From DALYDK01 sp964415715 (GTDB lineage: Bacteria > Patescibacteriota > Saccharimonadia > Saccharimonadales > CAIOMD01): a DNA stretch of 22,220 nt. The notes below the pieces were generated by a model. The model was not told the DNA's origin and did no database searches. It saw nothing but the letters and a program-made list of their open reading frames with translations. The position numbers and the translations under genes are program-made. The DNA is taken from assembly GCA_964415715.1 (NCBI GenBank), contig CAYQBK010000038.1:1-22220 (forward strand). Direction: 5' to 3'. Shown in pieces: positions 9,701 through 16,175 of the stretch. Every line of letters starts with the position of its first letter. The first letter of the stretch is position 1.

Positions 9701-10406
9701 ATTTTTATCTAGTCACCCACTGGAAGCATATGAAACGCTATTAAGCGAGCAAACAATACCATTGTCGCTTATTACAAGTGACAATGATAATAAGCAGGCG
9801 ATTGTGGGTGGAACGATCAATGATATTAGGCAAATAACAACCAAAAACGGACAGCCAATGGCTTTTGTTAAACTGGAAGATATTTATGGTGATGAGCGAG
9901 AACTAGTCGTATTCCCAAATGCATTTAAGGAAACGGAAGATGTTTGGAGCAAGGAGAAAATACTTATTGTATCTGGCAAAATCAATGGTTTAGATAAAAT
10001 GGGCACAAAAATGTCAGATGCAAAAATATTAGTCGATTCAGCCAGGTCAGTTGATATAAGTGAAGCAAAAAATTATCAGTCGACAGGCTCCAAGGTAGCA
10101 TTAACTTCTGCTAAGCCTAGAAAAGGATACAGAAAAGACCCAAAAAGCCCACCGCCAAGTGGCCAGACGATACAACCCAACAATAAGCCAAAGAAGCTAT
10201 ATATCCGCATATTAGATAGCGATAAAACCAATCACTTACTAGACATAAAGTTCATTATCGATAAATATCCAGGGGACACCGAGGCTGTGTTGATATTGGG
10301 CGAGAACAAGCAGGCTATAAAACTACCACAAAAAATAGACCCGGGCCCAGAAATTATTGACGAGATAAATGCAATATTGGGCGAAAACAATGCAAAGCTA
10401 AACTAG
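6741..10406 (+). CDS. dnaE: DNA polymerase III subunit alpha, with an unusual active-site residue
   Basis: This is the replicative polymerase catalytic subunit, 1221 residues. Domains in order: PHP ('YVHLHNHTQYSLLDG', 'AMTDHGTLSG', 'VVTCDAHYLKHEDQDAHE', with metal-binding His/Asp residues retained), palm/fingers ('FGPGRGSAAGSIIAYALKI', 'SRRDEVIQYCVEKYG', 'RSHGVHAAGVVIAP', 'GVFQLESAGMKRYL', 'LYRPGPMQFIDEFIGRKHG'), helix-hairpin-helix region ('RLVNRKVWESLVRSGALD') and an OB fold ('VGGTINDIRQITTKNGQPMA'). Two catalytic aspartates are present, D434 and D436 in 'MPDVDIDI'. The third, expected in a KxDFLGL motif (E. coli D555), reads Tyr590 in 'LLKMYFLGLSNL'. The start may be 6741 or the ATG at 6753, which has GGGGG just upstream. 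The end overlaps the convergent CAP gene by four bases. Confidence 0.97.
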   Translation: MRGKMGSKLDTIKPSSYVHLHNHTQYSLLDGLTKIGPLLDQVKEDGMEAVAMTDHGTLSGTIEFYKEAKARGIKPIIGLETYVAMRKHTDKEPAKDKNRYHLILLAMNNIGYQNLMQLSTKANLDGFYYHPRIDHDLLEKHNEGLIVLSACMSGEVGSALKQGQLKQAEEVALWYKSVFGDRYYLEVQDHGHPTNPLHSQEQELINTQVLRLAKKLDIKAVVTCDAHYLKHEDQDAHEILLCVGTGSYLSDEKRMTLKDFPLHVESADELINRWGSEHPELITNTKEIADRCNVDIELGKILIPKFPVPENETEKSYLDKLVYSGLAVAYAGIDPKKASSMNHAEIEALLPKVVAERAVFELGIIDSMGFNGYFLIIWDFIKWGKDQGIVFGPGRGSAAGSIIAYALKITELDPLKYDLLFERFLNPDRISMPDVDIDIQDSRRDEVIQYCVEKYGKNRVANIVTFGRMAARAAVKDVARVMQVPYAEADRIAKLIPPPIQGRHQPLEISLKESSDLQKEYQQNPQSKMVFDMAVRLEGTIRSHGVHAAGVVIAPDDIVKFVPLEMAQKGVVSTQYPMGPIEELGLLKMYFLGLSNLTTIKNALRIIKKVYGKDIDIGSIPLDDKSVYDLLGRGDSTGVFQLESAGMKRYLRDLQPSVFEDIVAMVALYRPGPMQFIDEFIGRKHGQREIIYMHPTMESALKNTYGVLVYQEQVMQISKEVCGFTGGEADTLRKAIGKKNAAMMAKMKDKMIEGGQKHSGIDKDLMEVFWKQLEDFAAYCFNKSHAACYALVSYWTAYLKAHYPAAFMAALMTSDFNDTDRLAIEISECKHMGLKVLPPDVNQSFHEFAVVPHGADEVPQIRFGLDAIKNVGHGGAAEIIRVRNESGPYSSLSDFLSRVNGRLVNRKVWESLVRSGALDRFGDRGAMLENLDAILAMGAKFNKEVAAGQTDLFGDAVELPKLKIDIPSTSRYSEHEYLQWERELLGLFLSSHPLEAYETLLSEQTIPLSLITSDNDNKQAIVGGTINDIRQITTKNGQPMAFVKLEDIYGDERELVVFPNAFKETEDVWSKEKILIVSGKINGLDKMGTKMSDAKILVDSARSVDISEAKNYQSTGSKVALTSAKPRKGYRKDPKSPPPSGQTIQPNNKPKKLYIRILDSDKTNHLLDIKFIIDKYPGDTEAVLILGENKQAIKLPQKIDPGPEIIDEINAILGENNAKLN

Positions 10407-11131
10407 TTTTTTTTGTTGCGTGGCAATTTTTTGGTTTTGTTCTTGTTTTTGTGTGTAGCTTTTATCACAACATATAAAATCGCAATAACAGATATCGTTA
10501 CACAAATCATAAGCAGATATTTGCCTATGATGGTATCTGGCTTTTTTGCTATTACCAATTCGCCGGCGGGATGAGTTGGCTGTTTGTTAGTTTTGTCTGC
10601 CGAAACCTGTCGAGGGTCTGATTTGGCATAAAATGCTACAACTACTGTCGTGTTTTTATAGTTTTCATAGTCCCCGAAAGTCGCCATCCCAACACCAGTT
10701 GTGTCATAGTTTGCATTTAGTAGATTATCACGATGTGTCGGGCTGTTTAGCCAACCATCTACTATATCCTTGGCAGATTGGTTTGTGATTGCCAAGTTTT
10801 CTTCTGCTTCTGAATAGTTTTAGCCTTTATCAGAAATTAATTTCCATGGCGCTGCGCCATCGGGTGTGTTGTGTGAAAAATAATGATTTTTAGCCATATC
10901 TTCGGCTTTAGTTTGAGCTGCCGACATTAGTTTTTCATCCACAGACAATGGTTTAATATTAAATTTTATACGTTCGTCATTTGACTGGTTTATTATTTCA
11001 TTCACCTCTAGCGCTTTGCTGTGTTTAATGGTGATAGACAACATAAACACGACCGACACAGTGAACGTCACCGCTAATATAATCAGTGAATACAGAGTGT
11101 TACTATTTTTATATTGTTTGTTTATTCTCAT
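10403..11131 (-). pseudogene. CAP/SCP-domain membrane protein interrupted by an in-frame stop
   Basis: One reading frame of 242 codons before its natural stop is split by a TAA at 10820-10822 (codon 104). The first part (103 residues) has an N-terminal membrane segment (about 13-34), then CAP-domain start 'VNEIINQSNDERIKFNIKPL' and 'AKNHYFSHNTPDGAAPW'. The part after the stop continues without a frame change: 'NYSEAEENLAITNQSAKD', 'GWLNSPTHRDNLLNANYD', 'GVGMATF', then a C-terminal membrane segment and a lysine-rich tail. Relatives usually have G-Y-x-Y here, so the TAA probably replaced a Tyr codon. The family is secreted or surface-anchored with largely unknown function. The gene starts 23 bases inside the SpoU methyltransferase gene, so it is the second gene of that transcript. 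It could be a pseudogene, a sequencing error or a read-through site. Confidence 0.8.
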
Positions 11132-11633
11132 GAATATTGTTTCTTGTATATATATCGTACAACATTATTGCGGTAGCCGAAGAAATATTTAAACTTTCTT
11201 TTGTGCCTATTTGTGGTATTTCTATAATTTCATCAACTACGCTTAGTATGGTTTCATCTACGCCGTCTACCTCTCTGCCTAGGATGATAGCAATATTTGT
11301 TGGTGGTTTAAAGTTGTATAGTATTGTACTTTTTGGGCTTTGTTCTAGAGCGATTATTGTATTTCCATCTGATCTAGCCTGTTCAATAGCTAACATGGGA
11401 GAATTATAGACTGAAAACGGTACTAATTTTTCGGTCCCTAGGGCGGTTTTTGATATTTGATTGTTCAATTTATTGCTTATATGCGGTAGTCTTGTGTCAT
11501 TGTCAATATGAGGATATGGTGTATAGCCACATATGTATATATGTTTTACGCCAAATATTTCTGCACTTCGAAATATGCTTCCAACGTTGTGGGTACTCCG
11601 AATATCTGGCAATATCAAACTTATATTTATCAC
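11109..11633 (-). CDS. SpoU/TrmH-family RNA 2'-O-methyltransferase
   Basis: This 174-residue SPOUT-fold enzyme transfers a methyl group from SAM to a ribose 2'-hydroxyl in tRNA or rRNA; the substrate cannot be told from the sequence. All three family motifs are present: motif 1 'STHNVGSIFRSAEIFGV' (catalytic Arg), motif 2 'AIILGREVDGVDETIL' and motif 3 'GTKESLNISSATAIMLYD'. There is no extra N-terminal substrate-binding domain, as in the minimal TrmL-like group. The start is GTG at 11633-11631; an extended -10 box ends six bases before it, suggesting a leaderless message. It overlaps the CAP-domain gene downstream by 23 bases and is divergent from the pilB-like gene. Confidence 0.9.
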   Translation of the reverse strand: MINISLILPDIRSTHNVGSIFRSAEIFGVKHIYICGYTPYPHIDNDTRLPHISNKLNNQISKTALGTEKLVPFSVYNSPMLAIEQARSDGNTIIALEQSPKSTILYNFKPPTNIAIILGREVDGVDETILSVVDEIIEIPQIGTKESLNISSATAIMLYDIYTRNNIHENKQTI

Positions 11634-11639
11634 CTCAAT

Positions 11640-11648
11640 ATCATATCA
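11640..11648 (-). promoter_or_regulatory. Extended -10 promoter for the SpoU methyltransferase gene
   Basis: Read on the minus strand, TGATATGAT is an extended -10 (TGn followed by TATGAT). The hexamer (11645-11640) ends six bases before the GTG start, placing the transcription start at or next to the start codon. No clear -35 was seen. Confidence 0.55.
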
Positions 11649-11687
11649 CTTTATGTTGATAAAAATTCTTCATTAACATAAACATTT

Positions 11688-11696
11688 TGCTATACT
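11688..11696 (+). promoter_or_regulatory. Extended -10 promoter for the PilB/GspE-like gene
   Basis: TGCTATACT is a TGn-extended -10. The hexamer 11691-11696 ends nine bases before the ATG at 11706, which gives a leader of only about 2-3 bases and no Shine-Dalgarno sequence. It lies back-to-back with the SpoU promoter in a 72-base divergent region. Confidence 0.6.
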
Positions 11697-11705
11697 GTTT
11701 TATGT

Positions 11706-13304
11706 ATGATTGACGAAGCTCGTAGACTTGACGAACAAAGCACTCAGCGCAGGGCTGGCATATTGAATATGTCATATTTTGACACATCTATTCGTGAGCT
11801 AGAACTATACCCAGACATATTGACGGTTGAGGAGCTGTATAGGCTAAAAACCGTTCCACTTATAACTGATAATTACAATATTAAGTTTGGCGTAACAAAT
11901 ACCACCTCACAATCAACCATGGCTGATCTACGGCAACGTTTTGCTGACCAAAATGTTACATTTAGCTTAATATCAGATGTTGGTTATCGTGAGCTAATGC
12001 GCCGATACGACCCACCCAAAGAAATCGTTTATCAAGAGATAAGCTTATCGTCCGATGACCAACAAGAACAGATCGATGAAGTATCCAAAACATTAAGTAG
12101 TGTGCGTCCAGATGATATGTTGGCATATATTGTTCAGCAGTCCTACAAGCTAAAAGCTTCTGATATTCATCTTGAATCAGAGCAGGATGGATCGCGTATT
12201 CGTTTTCGGGTTGATGGTGTTTTGCACCCAGTCGCTAACCTTAGTAATGAAAAATATCGTTATATTATATCAAGTTTGGCAAGTGCTGCAGACGTGTCGA
12301 CAAACAGTGATGATGCTCAGACCGGGCATATCAATAGAACATTTAATCTGGCAGATGGCTCAAGCGTAACGATCAACTTGCGTGTTGAAACAGTACCAAC
12401 TGTTCATGGTATGGATGCAGTCATGCGTTTATTTAACCTCAATACCGATCTTATGCAGCTTAGCAGGCTTGATTTTCGAGAAGATGAGCGTGAAATAATA
12501 AACGACATTATTAGTCACCCCAACGGATTGGTTCTAATAGTGGGGCCCACTGGTTCAGGTAAAACCACTACCCTATATAGCATCATAAATGAGCTAAATA
12601 ACCCAGAGCGTAAAATCATTACCCTAGAAGACCCAGTCGAATATAACATAGCTGGTATTACTCAGATACCTGTCGATTCAAAAGAAAACGAAAATGCCTT
12701 TGCTACAAAATTAAGGGCGGTTTTACGGCTAGACCCTGATGTCGTGATGGTTGGTGAAATTCGTGACAATGATACAGCTAAAACGGCTCTACAGTCTTCA
12801 CTAACTGGGCATCTAGTTTTGTCTACCTATCATGCTGGCTCAGCCTGCGCTGCTTTAACAAGGATGTTAGACTCGGTAGGTGATAACCCATTGCTAGTGT
12901 CAGCTATTAGGCTTGTCACAGCCCAGAGGCTTCTACGACGCCTAGACGATAACACCAAACAAGCATACCAACCTGATGAAAAAGTAATGCAGTGGTTGCA
13001 TGAAGTATTAGATAGTCTACCACCAGATGTTGAGCGACCAGATATCAATAATATTAGCTTTTATCGGCCGGGTAGTTCACCGGAGAACCCATTTGGGTAT
13101 ACTGGGCAGTTTGCCGTTCGAGAGTTGCTCATTATGACACCCGGTTTAGTCGCTGAACTAAAAAAGCCTTTTCACGAAATTACCGCCGAGGGCTTAGAGC
13201 AGATTGCGATTCAAGATGGTATGATAACTTTGCTCCAAGATGGCGTTTTACGGGCTATAGCGGGTGATACATCATTAGAAGAAGTAATGCGCGTTGTGAC
13301 CTAG
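11706..13304 (+). CDS. PilB/GspE-like secretion ATPase lacking the zinc cysteines
   Basis: This 532-residue protein is a hexameric ATPase of the type IV pilus / type II secretion family, which powers pilin assembly at the inner membrane. Residues about 1-110 are an N-terminal domain; 'LKASDIHLESEQDGSRIRFR' starts the N2 domain. The ATPase core has Walker A 'GPTGSGKTT' (280-288), Asp box 'KIITLEDPVEY', Walker B 'RLDPDVVMVGEIRD' (341-354) and His box 'TGHLVLSTYHAG'. The tetracysteine zinc subdomain of typical PilB/GspE, expected after 'AQRLLRRL' and before 'GYTGQFAVRELL', has no cysteine here ('DDNTKQAY', 'SSPENPFGY'). No pilC, pilT or pilD lies nearby, though a pilin-like gene sits about 3 kb to the right. 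It starts at ATG 11706. Confidence 0.9.
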   Translation: MIDEARRLDEQSTQRRAGILNMSYFDTSIRELELYPDILTVEELYRLKTVPLITDNYNIKFGVTNTTSQSTMADLRQRFADQNVTFSLISDVGYRELMRRYDPPKEIVYQEISLSSDDQQEQIDEVSKTLSSVRPDDMLAYIVQQSYKLKASDIHLESEQDGSRIRFRVDGVLHPVANLSNEKYRYIISSLASAADVSTNSDDAQTGHINRTFNLADGSSVTINLRVETVPTVHGMDAVMRLFNLNTDLMQLSRLDFREDEREIINDIISHPNGLVLIVGPTGSGKTTTLYSIINELNNPERKIITLEDPVEYNIAGITQIPVDSKENENAFATKLRAVLRLDPDVVMVGEIRDNDTAKTALQSSLTGHLVLSTYHAGSACAALTRMLDSVGDNPLLVSAIRLVTAQRLLRRLDDNTKQAYQPDEKVMQWLHEVLDSLPPDVERPDINNISFYRPGSSPENPFGYTGQFAVRELLIMTPGLVAELKKPFHEITAEGLEQIAIQDGMITLLQDGVLRAIAGDTSLEEVMRVVT

Positions 13305-13322
13305 TGACAATACGTAACCAGC

Positions 13323-14450
13323 CTAGTGTGAAAAGCTTTCGGATACTACTCGGACAACCCGATCATCAAATGGGCTAGGTATAACACAGTCTGGTCGTGG
13401 CACCCTGACAACACGGGCAATAGCTTCAGCTGCTGCTATTTTGTGGGCATCATCTATTTTGGTTCGGGTGTCCAACGCACCCCTAAATACGCCCGGAAAA
13501 GCCAATACATTATTGACTTGATTTGGATAATCGCTTCGACCCGTTGCTACAATAGCTGCGCCGGCTTTTAGGGCAAGTTCTGGCAATATCTCGGGTTCGG
13601 GGTTGCCTAGGGCAAAAATTATTGGATTATTTGCCATAGCTTTGATCATAGATTCAGTTAATATCTTTGGTTTTGATACCCCGATAAATATATCGGCTTC
13701 AACAATCGCATCTGATAAACTACCTTCGAAACCGTCAGTCATTTCTAGTAACATCTTTTTTTCGGTATTTAGATTTTCTCGATTTTTGTGAATAATACCC
13801 TTGCTATCGACCGCAATAATTCGTGGTTTAGCATATTTGTATATGAGTTTAGCTATGGCTATACCAGCCGCCCCAGAACCAGAAATAACTATTTTGCAAT
13901 CAGATAATTTTCGATTTGTCACTAAACAAGAATTTATCAGTCCTGCTAGCACGACAATTGCCGTACCGTGTTGGTCATCGTGCATTATTGGCATGTCCAG
14001 TCGTTTTTTTAGCTCGTTCTCTATATAAAAACAGTTAGGCGAGGCAATATCCTCGAGGTTTATTCCGCCAAAGCTTGGGGCAATATTTATGATAGTTTTG
14101 ATTATTTCATCTGGATCTTGGGTGTTCAGAACCATCGGAAAAGCATCTATATCGGCAAATTCTTTAAATAATATAGCTTTACCCTCCATGACCGGTAGTG
14201 CACCATAGGGGCCAATGTTACCCAGCCCCAACACAGCTGAGCCATCTGATATTATAGCCACTGTGTTATTGACAGAAGTATATTCTGGTGTTTTTTCGGG
14301 ATGCTTGCCAAGTAAGTCTGCCACTGCGCCGACGCCAGGACTATAGTATATGCTTAGGTCTTTTGGGCTTACGAGTGGAACTTTTGATTTGATCTGTAGT
14401 TTGCCACGTAGATTGTGGTGGGCTTCGAGTGCTTCTTGATATATATCCAT
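13323..14450 (-). CDS. NAD(P)-dependent malic enzyme (short form)
   Basis: This enzyme oxidatively decarboxylates malate to pyruvate and CO2, yielding NADH or NADPH. The 375-residue product is the short bacterial/archaeal type, without the phosphotransacetylase-like tail of MaeB. Visible are the catalytic Tyr36 in 'YYSPGVGAVAD', the family blocks 'DGSAVLGLGNIGPYGALPV' and 'EFADIDAFPMVL', the catalytic Lys91 in 'VMEGKAILFK', the metal-site region 'SFGGINLEDI', 'PIMHDDQHGTA', the nucleotide-binding 'VISGSGAAGIAIAK' and 'TGRSDYPNQVNN'. The ATG at 14450 gives the family-like start 'MDIYQEALEAHHNLRGK'; an ATG at 14468 would add six residues and cannot be excluded. It converges on the PilB-like gene with 18 bases between them. 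Cofactor preference is not evident. Confidence 0.92.
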   Translation of the reverse strand: MDIYQEALEAHHNLRGKLQIKSKVPLVSPKDLSIYYSPGVGAVADLLGKHPEKTPEYTSVNNTVAIISDGSAVLGLGNIGPYGALPVMEGKAILFKEFADIDAFPMVLNTQDPDEIIKTIINIAPSFGGINLEDIASPNCFYIENELKKRLDMPIMHDDQHGTAIVVLAGLINSCLVTNRKLSDCKIVISGSGAAGIAIAKLIYKYAKPRIIAVDSKGIIHKNRENLNTEKKMLLEMTDGFEGSLSDAIVEADIFIGVSKPKILTESMIKAMANNPIIFALGNPEPEILPELALKAGAAIVATGRSDYPNQVNNVLAFPGVFRGALDTRTKIDDAHKIAAAEAIARVVRVPRPDCVIPSPFDDRVVRVVSESFSH

Positions 14451-14521
14451 GCACCTTATTATGTACATAAAAACGCATATAGTAAAGAATGTTTATTTTA
14501 GGCTTTTAAAACAAGGGTAGT

Positions 14522-14527
14522 TATGAT
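14522..14527 (+). promoter_or_regulatory. Possible -10 box for rplS
   Basis: TATGAT in the divergent space between the malic enzyme and rplS, about 50 bases before the rplS ATG. No clear -35 is visible. The leader would carry an AAGGGA sequence at 14557-14562. Confidence 0.35.
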
Positions 14528-14576
14528 ATAGTTCAATGTGAATATTTAATAATTGTTAAGGGATAGAAATAATTAT

Positions 14577-15092
14577 ATGGAAAGTGTGATTCAAAAAATC
14601 GAATCGAAATATAAGAAACACCAGGTTGTTGATGTTAAAACTGGCGATACAGTCCGTGTGCACCAAAAAATTAAAGAAGGTAACAAAGAACGTGTTCAAA
14701 TATTTGAAGGTTTAGTTATTAGGACTGACCGTAAAAAAAGTCTAACATCTACCATAGTTGTGCGTCGTATTTCTAGTGGAGTCGGTGTTGAAAAAAGCTT
14801 TCTTTTGCATGGTCCAAACGTACTAAAAGTCGAAGTTACAAAACGTAGCAAGGTCCGTCGTAACTATTTGGGCTATATGAGGGCATTAACGGGTAAAGCA
14901 ACAAGACTTAGCGGTGTTGATTTTGACAAGAAAAATGTCAATGAAATACGTGATATCGAAGCCGAAAAAGCTGAAGAAGAATTAGCCAAAGCCAAAGAAG
15001 CCGAACATCAAGTAGCCGAAGCTAAAAAAGCGGCTGAACTAGCCAAAGAAGAAGCCAAGGTCAAAGCAGCTCTTGGTGACCGAGCCGAATAA
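14577..15092 (+). CDS. rplS: 50S ribosomal protein L19 with C-terminal extension
   Basis: L19 sits at the 30S-50S interface. The conserved part covers residues about 1-120: 'VIQKIESKYKKHQVVDVKTG', 'GDTVRVHQKIKEGNKERVQI', 'FEGLVIRTDRKKSLTSTI', 'VRRISSGVGVEKSFLLHGP', 'RSKVRRNYLGYMRALTGKA'. The protein is 171 residues against about 115 in most bacteria; the extra part is an alanine/lysine/glutamate-rich helix (from 'RDIEAEKAEEELAKAKEAEH' onward). The ATG at 14577 fits the family start; an in-frame TTG at 14553 lies further upstream. AAGGGA (14557-14562) is 14 bases before the ATG, rather far for a Shine-Dalgarno sequence. In most bacteria it follows trmD, which is absent here; rnhB and yraN still follow. 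Confidence 0.96.
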   Translation: MESVIQKIESKYKKHQVVDVKTGDTVRVHQKIKEGNKERVQIFEGLVIRTDRKKSLTSTIVVRRISSGVGVEKSFLLHGPNVLKVEVTKRSKVRRNYLGYMRALTGKATRLSGVDFDKKNVNEIRDIEAEKAEEELAKAKEAEHQVAEAKKAAELAKEEAKVKAALGDRAE

Positions 15093-15109
15093 TTAGACAA
15101 GCATTTGTC

Positions 15110-15136
15110 AAGACCCCATCTGCTGGGGTCTTTTTT
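15110..15136 (+). terminator. Rho-independent terminator after rplS
   Basis: AAGACCCCA (15110-15118), loop TCTGC, TGGGGTCTT (15124-15132), running into six T. The 9-bp stem is GC-rich in its inner half. A smaller hairpin GACAA-GCAT-TTGTC sits just before it. Confidence 0.93.
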
Positions 15137-15230
15137 ATTATGTAGAATATCCATAGATATCTTGAGTAATATAAACAAACTTAATTTTAGCCTCAAGTAG
15201 CGCATCAAAATGCAGTTTTTGTATTGGAAT

Positions 15231-15239
15231 TGTTATACT
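15231..15239 (+). promoter_or_regulatory. Extended -10 promoter for rnhB (leaderless)
   Basis: TGTTATACT is a TGn-extended -10. Its hexamer 15234-15239 ends six bases before the ATG at 15246, so the message probably begins at the start codon. The strong terminator upstream means rnhB needs its own promoter. Confidence 0.65.
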
Positions 15240-15245
15240 AAGTGC

Positions 15246-15806
15246 ATGATAGGTTTAGATGAAGTTGGACGTGGCCCATGGGCTGGTCCGTTGCTTGTAT
15301 GTGCTGTTAGGTTACATAAAAATATCATTGGTTTAAAAGATTCAAAAAAACTATCAAAAACACAGCGTCTTAAACTAAATGACCAAATAATACAGTCTGC
15401 TGATATTGGTTATGGCTGGGTATCTGCTAGTCAGATAGATGAAATAGGTCTTGCGGTGTCAATACGACTAGGCTTTAGGAAGGCATATGAGGATATTGCT
15501 ATAGATGACATAGAAAGTATTATTATAGATGGTGGTATTGACTATTTGGACATGCCAAACTCAATAGCAATCATAAAAGCAGATGACAACTATCCAGCAG
15601 TTAGTGCGGCAAGTATTGTCGCGAAAGTAAAGAGAGATGAATACATGACAGATTTGGCAAATATATATCCTGGCTATGGCTTTGACAAGCATGTAGGCTA
15701 CGGCACATTTGGCCACATGTCAGCACTTCAGAAATATGGCACAACACCCGAACATCGGCGCAGTTTCAAGCCTATAGCTAAAATTTTGCAGAGATATACA
15801 GTATGA
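15246..15806 (+). CDS. rnhB: Ribonuclease HII
   Basis: RNase HII cleaves the RNA strand of RNA-DNA hybrids, including single ribonucleotides in DNA. The 186-residue product carries the active-site acids: Asp5 and Glu6 in 'MIGLDEVGRGPWAG', Asp95 in 'IIIDGG', Asp131 in 'ASIVAKVKRDEYM', plus the 'LKDSKKLSKTQR' loop and 'PGYGFDKHVGYGT'. An in-frame start at 15210 would add 12 residues, but relatives begin right at the 'GLDEVGRG' motif and the -10 box lies between the two candidates, so 15246 is preferred. The TGA stop overlaps the yraN ATG (ATGA), indicating coupled translation. Confidence 0.95.
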   Translation: MIGLDEVGRGPWAGPLLVCAVRLHKNIIGLKDSKKLSKTQRLKLNDQIIQSADIGYGWVSASQIDEIGLAVSIRLGFRKAYEDIAIDDIESIIIDGGIDYLDMPNSIAIIKADDNYPAVSAASIVAKVKRDEYMTDLANIYPGYGFDKHVGYGTFGHMSALQKYGTTPEHRRSFKPIAKILQRYTV

Positions 15807-16150
15807 ATGATTCTACAACTAGCCTAGGACGCAAGGCCGAAGAGCTGGTTGCTAAATATTTCAAAAAACACAAATACAATATTGTTGCCCAAAATTGGCG
15901 AAATCGACTATGTGAAATCGATATTATTGCTACAAAAAACGGAACAGTGTACTTTATAGAAGTAAAATATCGACAAAACAATCATTTTGGAGATGGGCTA
16001 GACGCAATCACAGGGGCCAAGTTAAATCAAATGCAGTTTGCGGCTGACAACTGGGTAACGAAAAATGCTTGGACTGGTCAGATGCAACTAGTTGCTGTAA
16101 GTGTAACTGGTAATCCATTGCAAATAGTAGATATCATAGAAATAGAATAA
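15803..16150 (+). CDS. yraN: UPF0102 (YraN) endonuclease-like protein
   Basis: This 115-residue protein belongs to the UPF0102/YraN family, which has a restriction-endonuclease-like fold related to Holliday-junction resolvases; its cellular role is not settled. Family marks: 'LGRKAEELVAKYFKKHKYNI' at the N-terminus, 'NWRNRLCEIDIIA' (ExD) and 'VYFIEVKYR' (ExK), together forming the presumed metal site. It overlaps rnhB by four bases, as commonly seen in bacteria, and the pilin-like gene follows after 25 bases. Confidence 0.93.
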   Translation: MNDSTTSLGRKAEELVAKYFKKHKYNIVAQNWRNRLCEIDIIATKNGTVYFIEVKYRQNNHFGDGLDAITGAKLNQMQFAADNWVTKNAWTGQMQLVAVSVTGNPLQIVDIIEIE

Positions 16151-16156
16151 TGTTTA

Positions 16157-16165
16157 TGCTAAAAT
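16157..16165 (+). promoter_or_regulatory. Possible extended -10 for the pilin-like gene
   Basis: TGCTAAAAT (TGn plus TAAAAT) ends ten bases before the ATG at 16176, giving a leader of about 3-4 bases without a Shine-Dalgarno sequence. Weaker than the rnhB and SpoU examples. Confidence 0.4.
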
Positions 16166-16175
16166 TTGTATAGAT

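Noticed and set aside
10389..10410. Palindrome AAACTAGTTT with a T8 run as a dnaE terminator
   Set aside because: The palindrome leaves no room for a loop, so it cannot form a normal terminator hairpin.
13603..14028. Plus-strand open frames opposite the malic enzyme gene
   Set aside because: The minus strand clearly encodes a complete malic enzyme; the opposite frames are low-complexity hydrophobic shadows.
14553..14576. TTG start adding eight residues to L19
   Set aside because: The added residues do not fit L19, the stretch includes the AAGGGA ribosome-binding candidate, and the ATG at 14577 fits the family.
15210..15245. Earlier start for rnhB
   Set aside because: It would place the extended -10 box inside the coding region, and the family starts at the GLDEVGRG motif encoded right after 15246.
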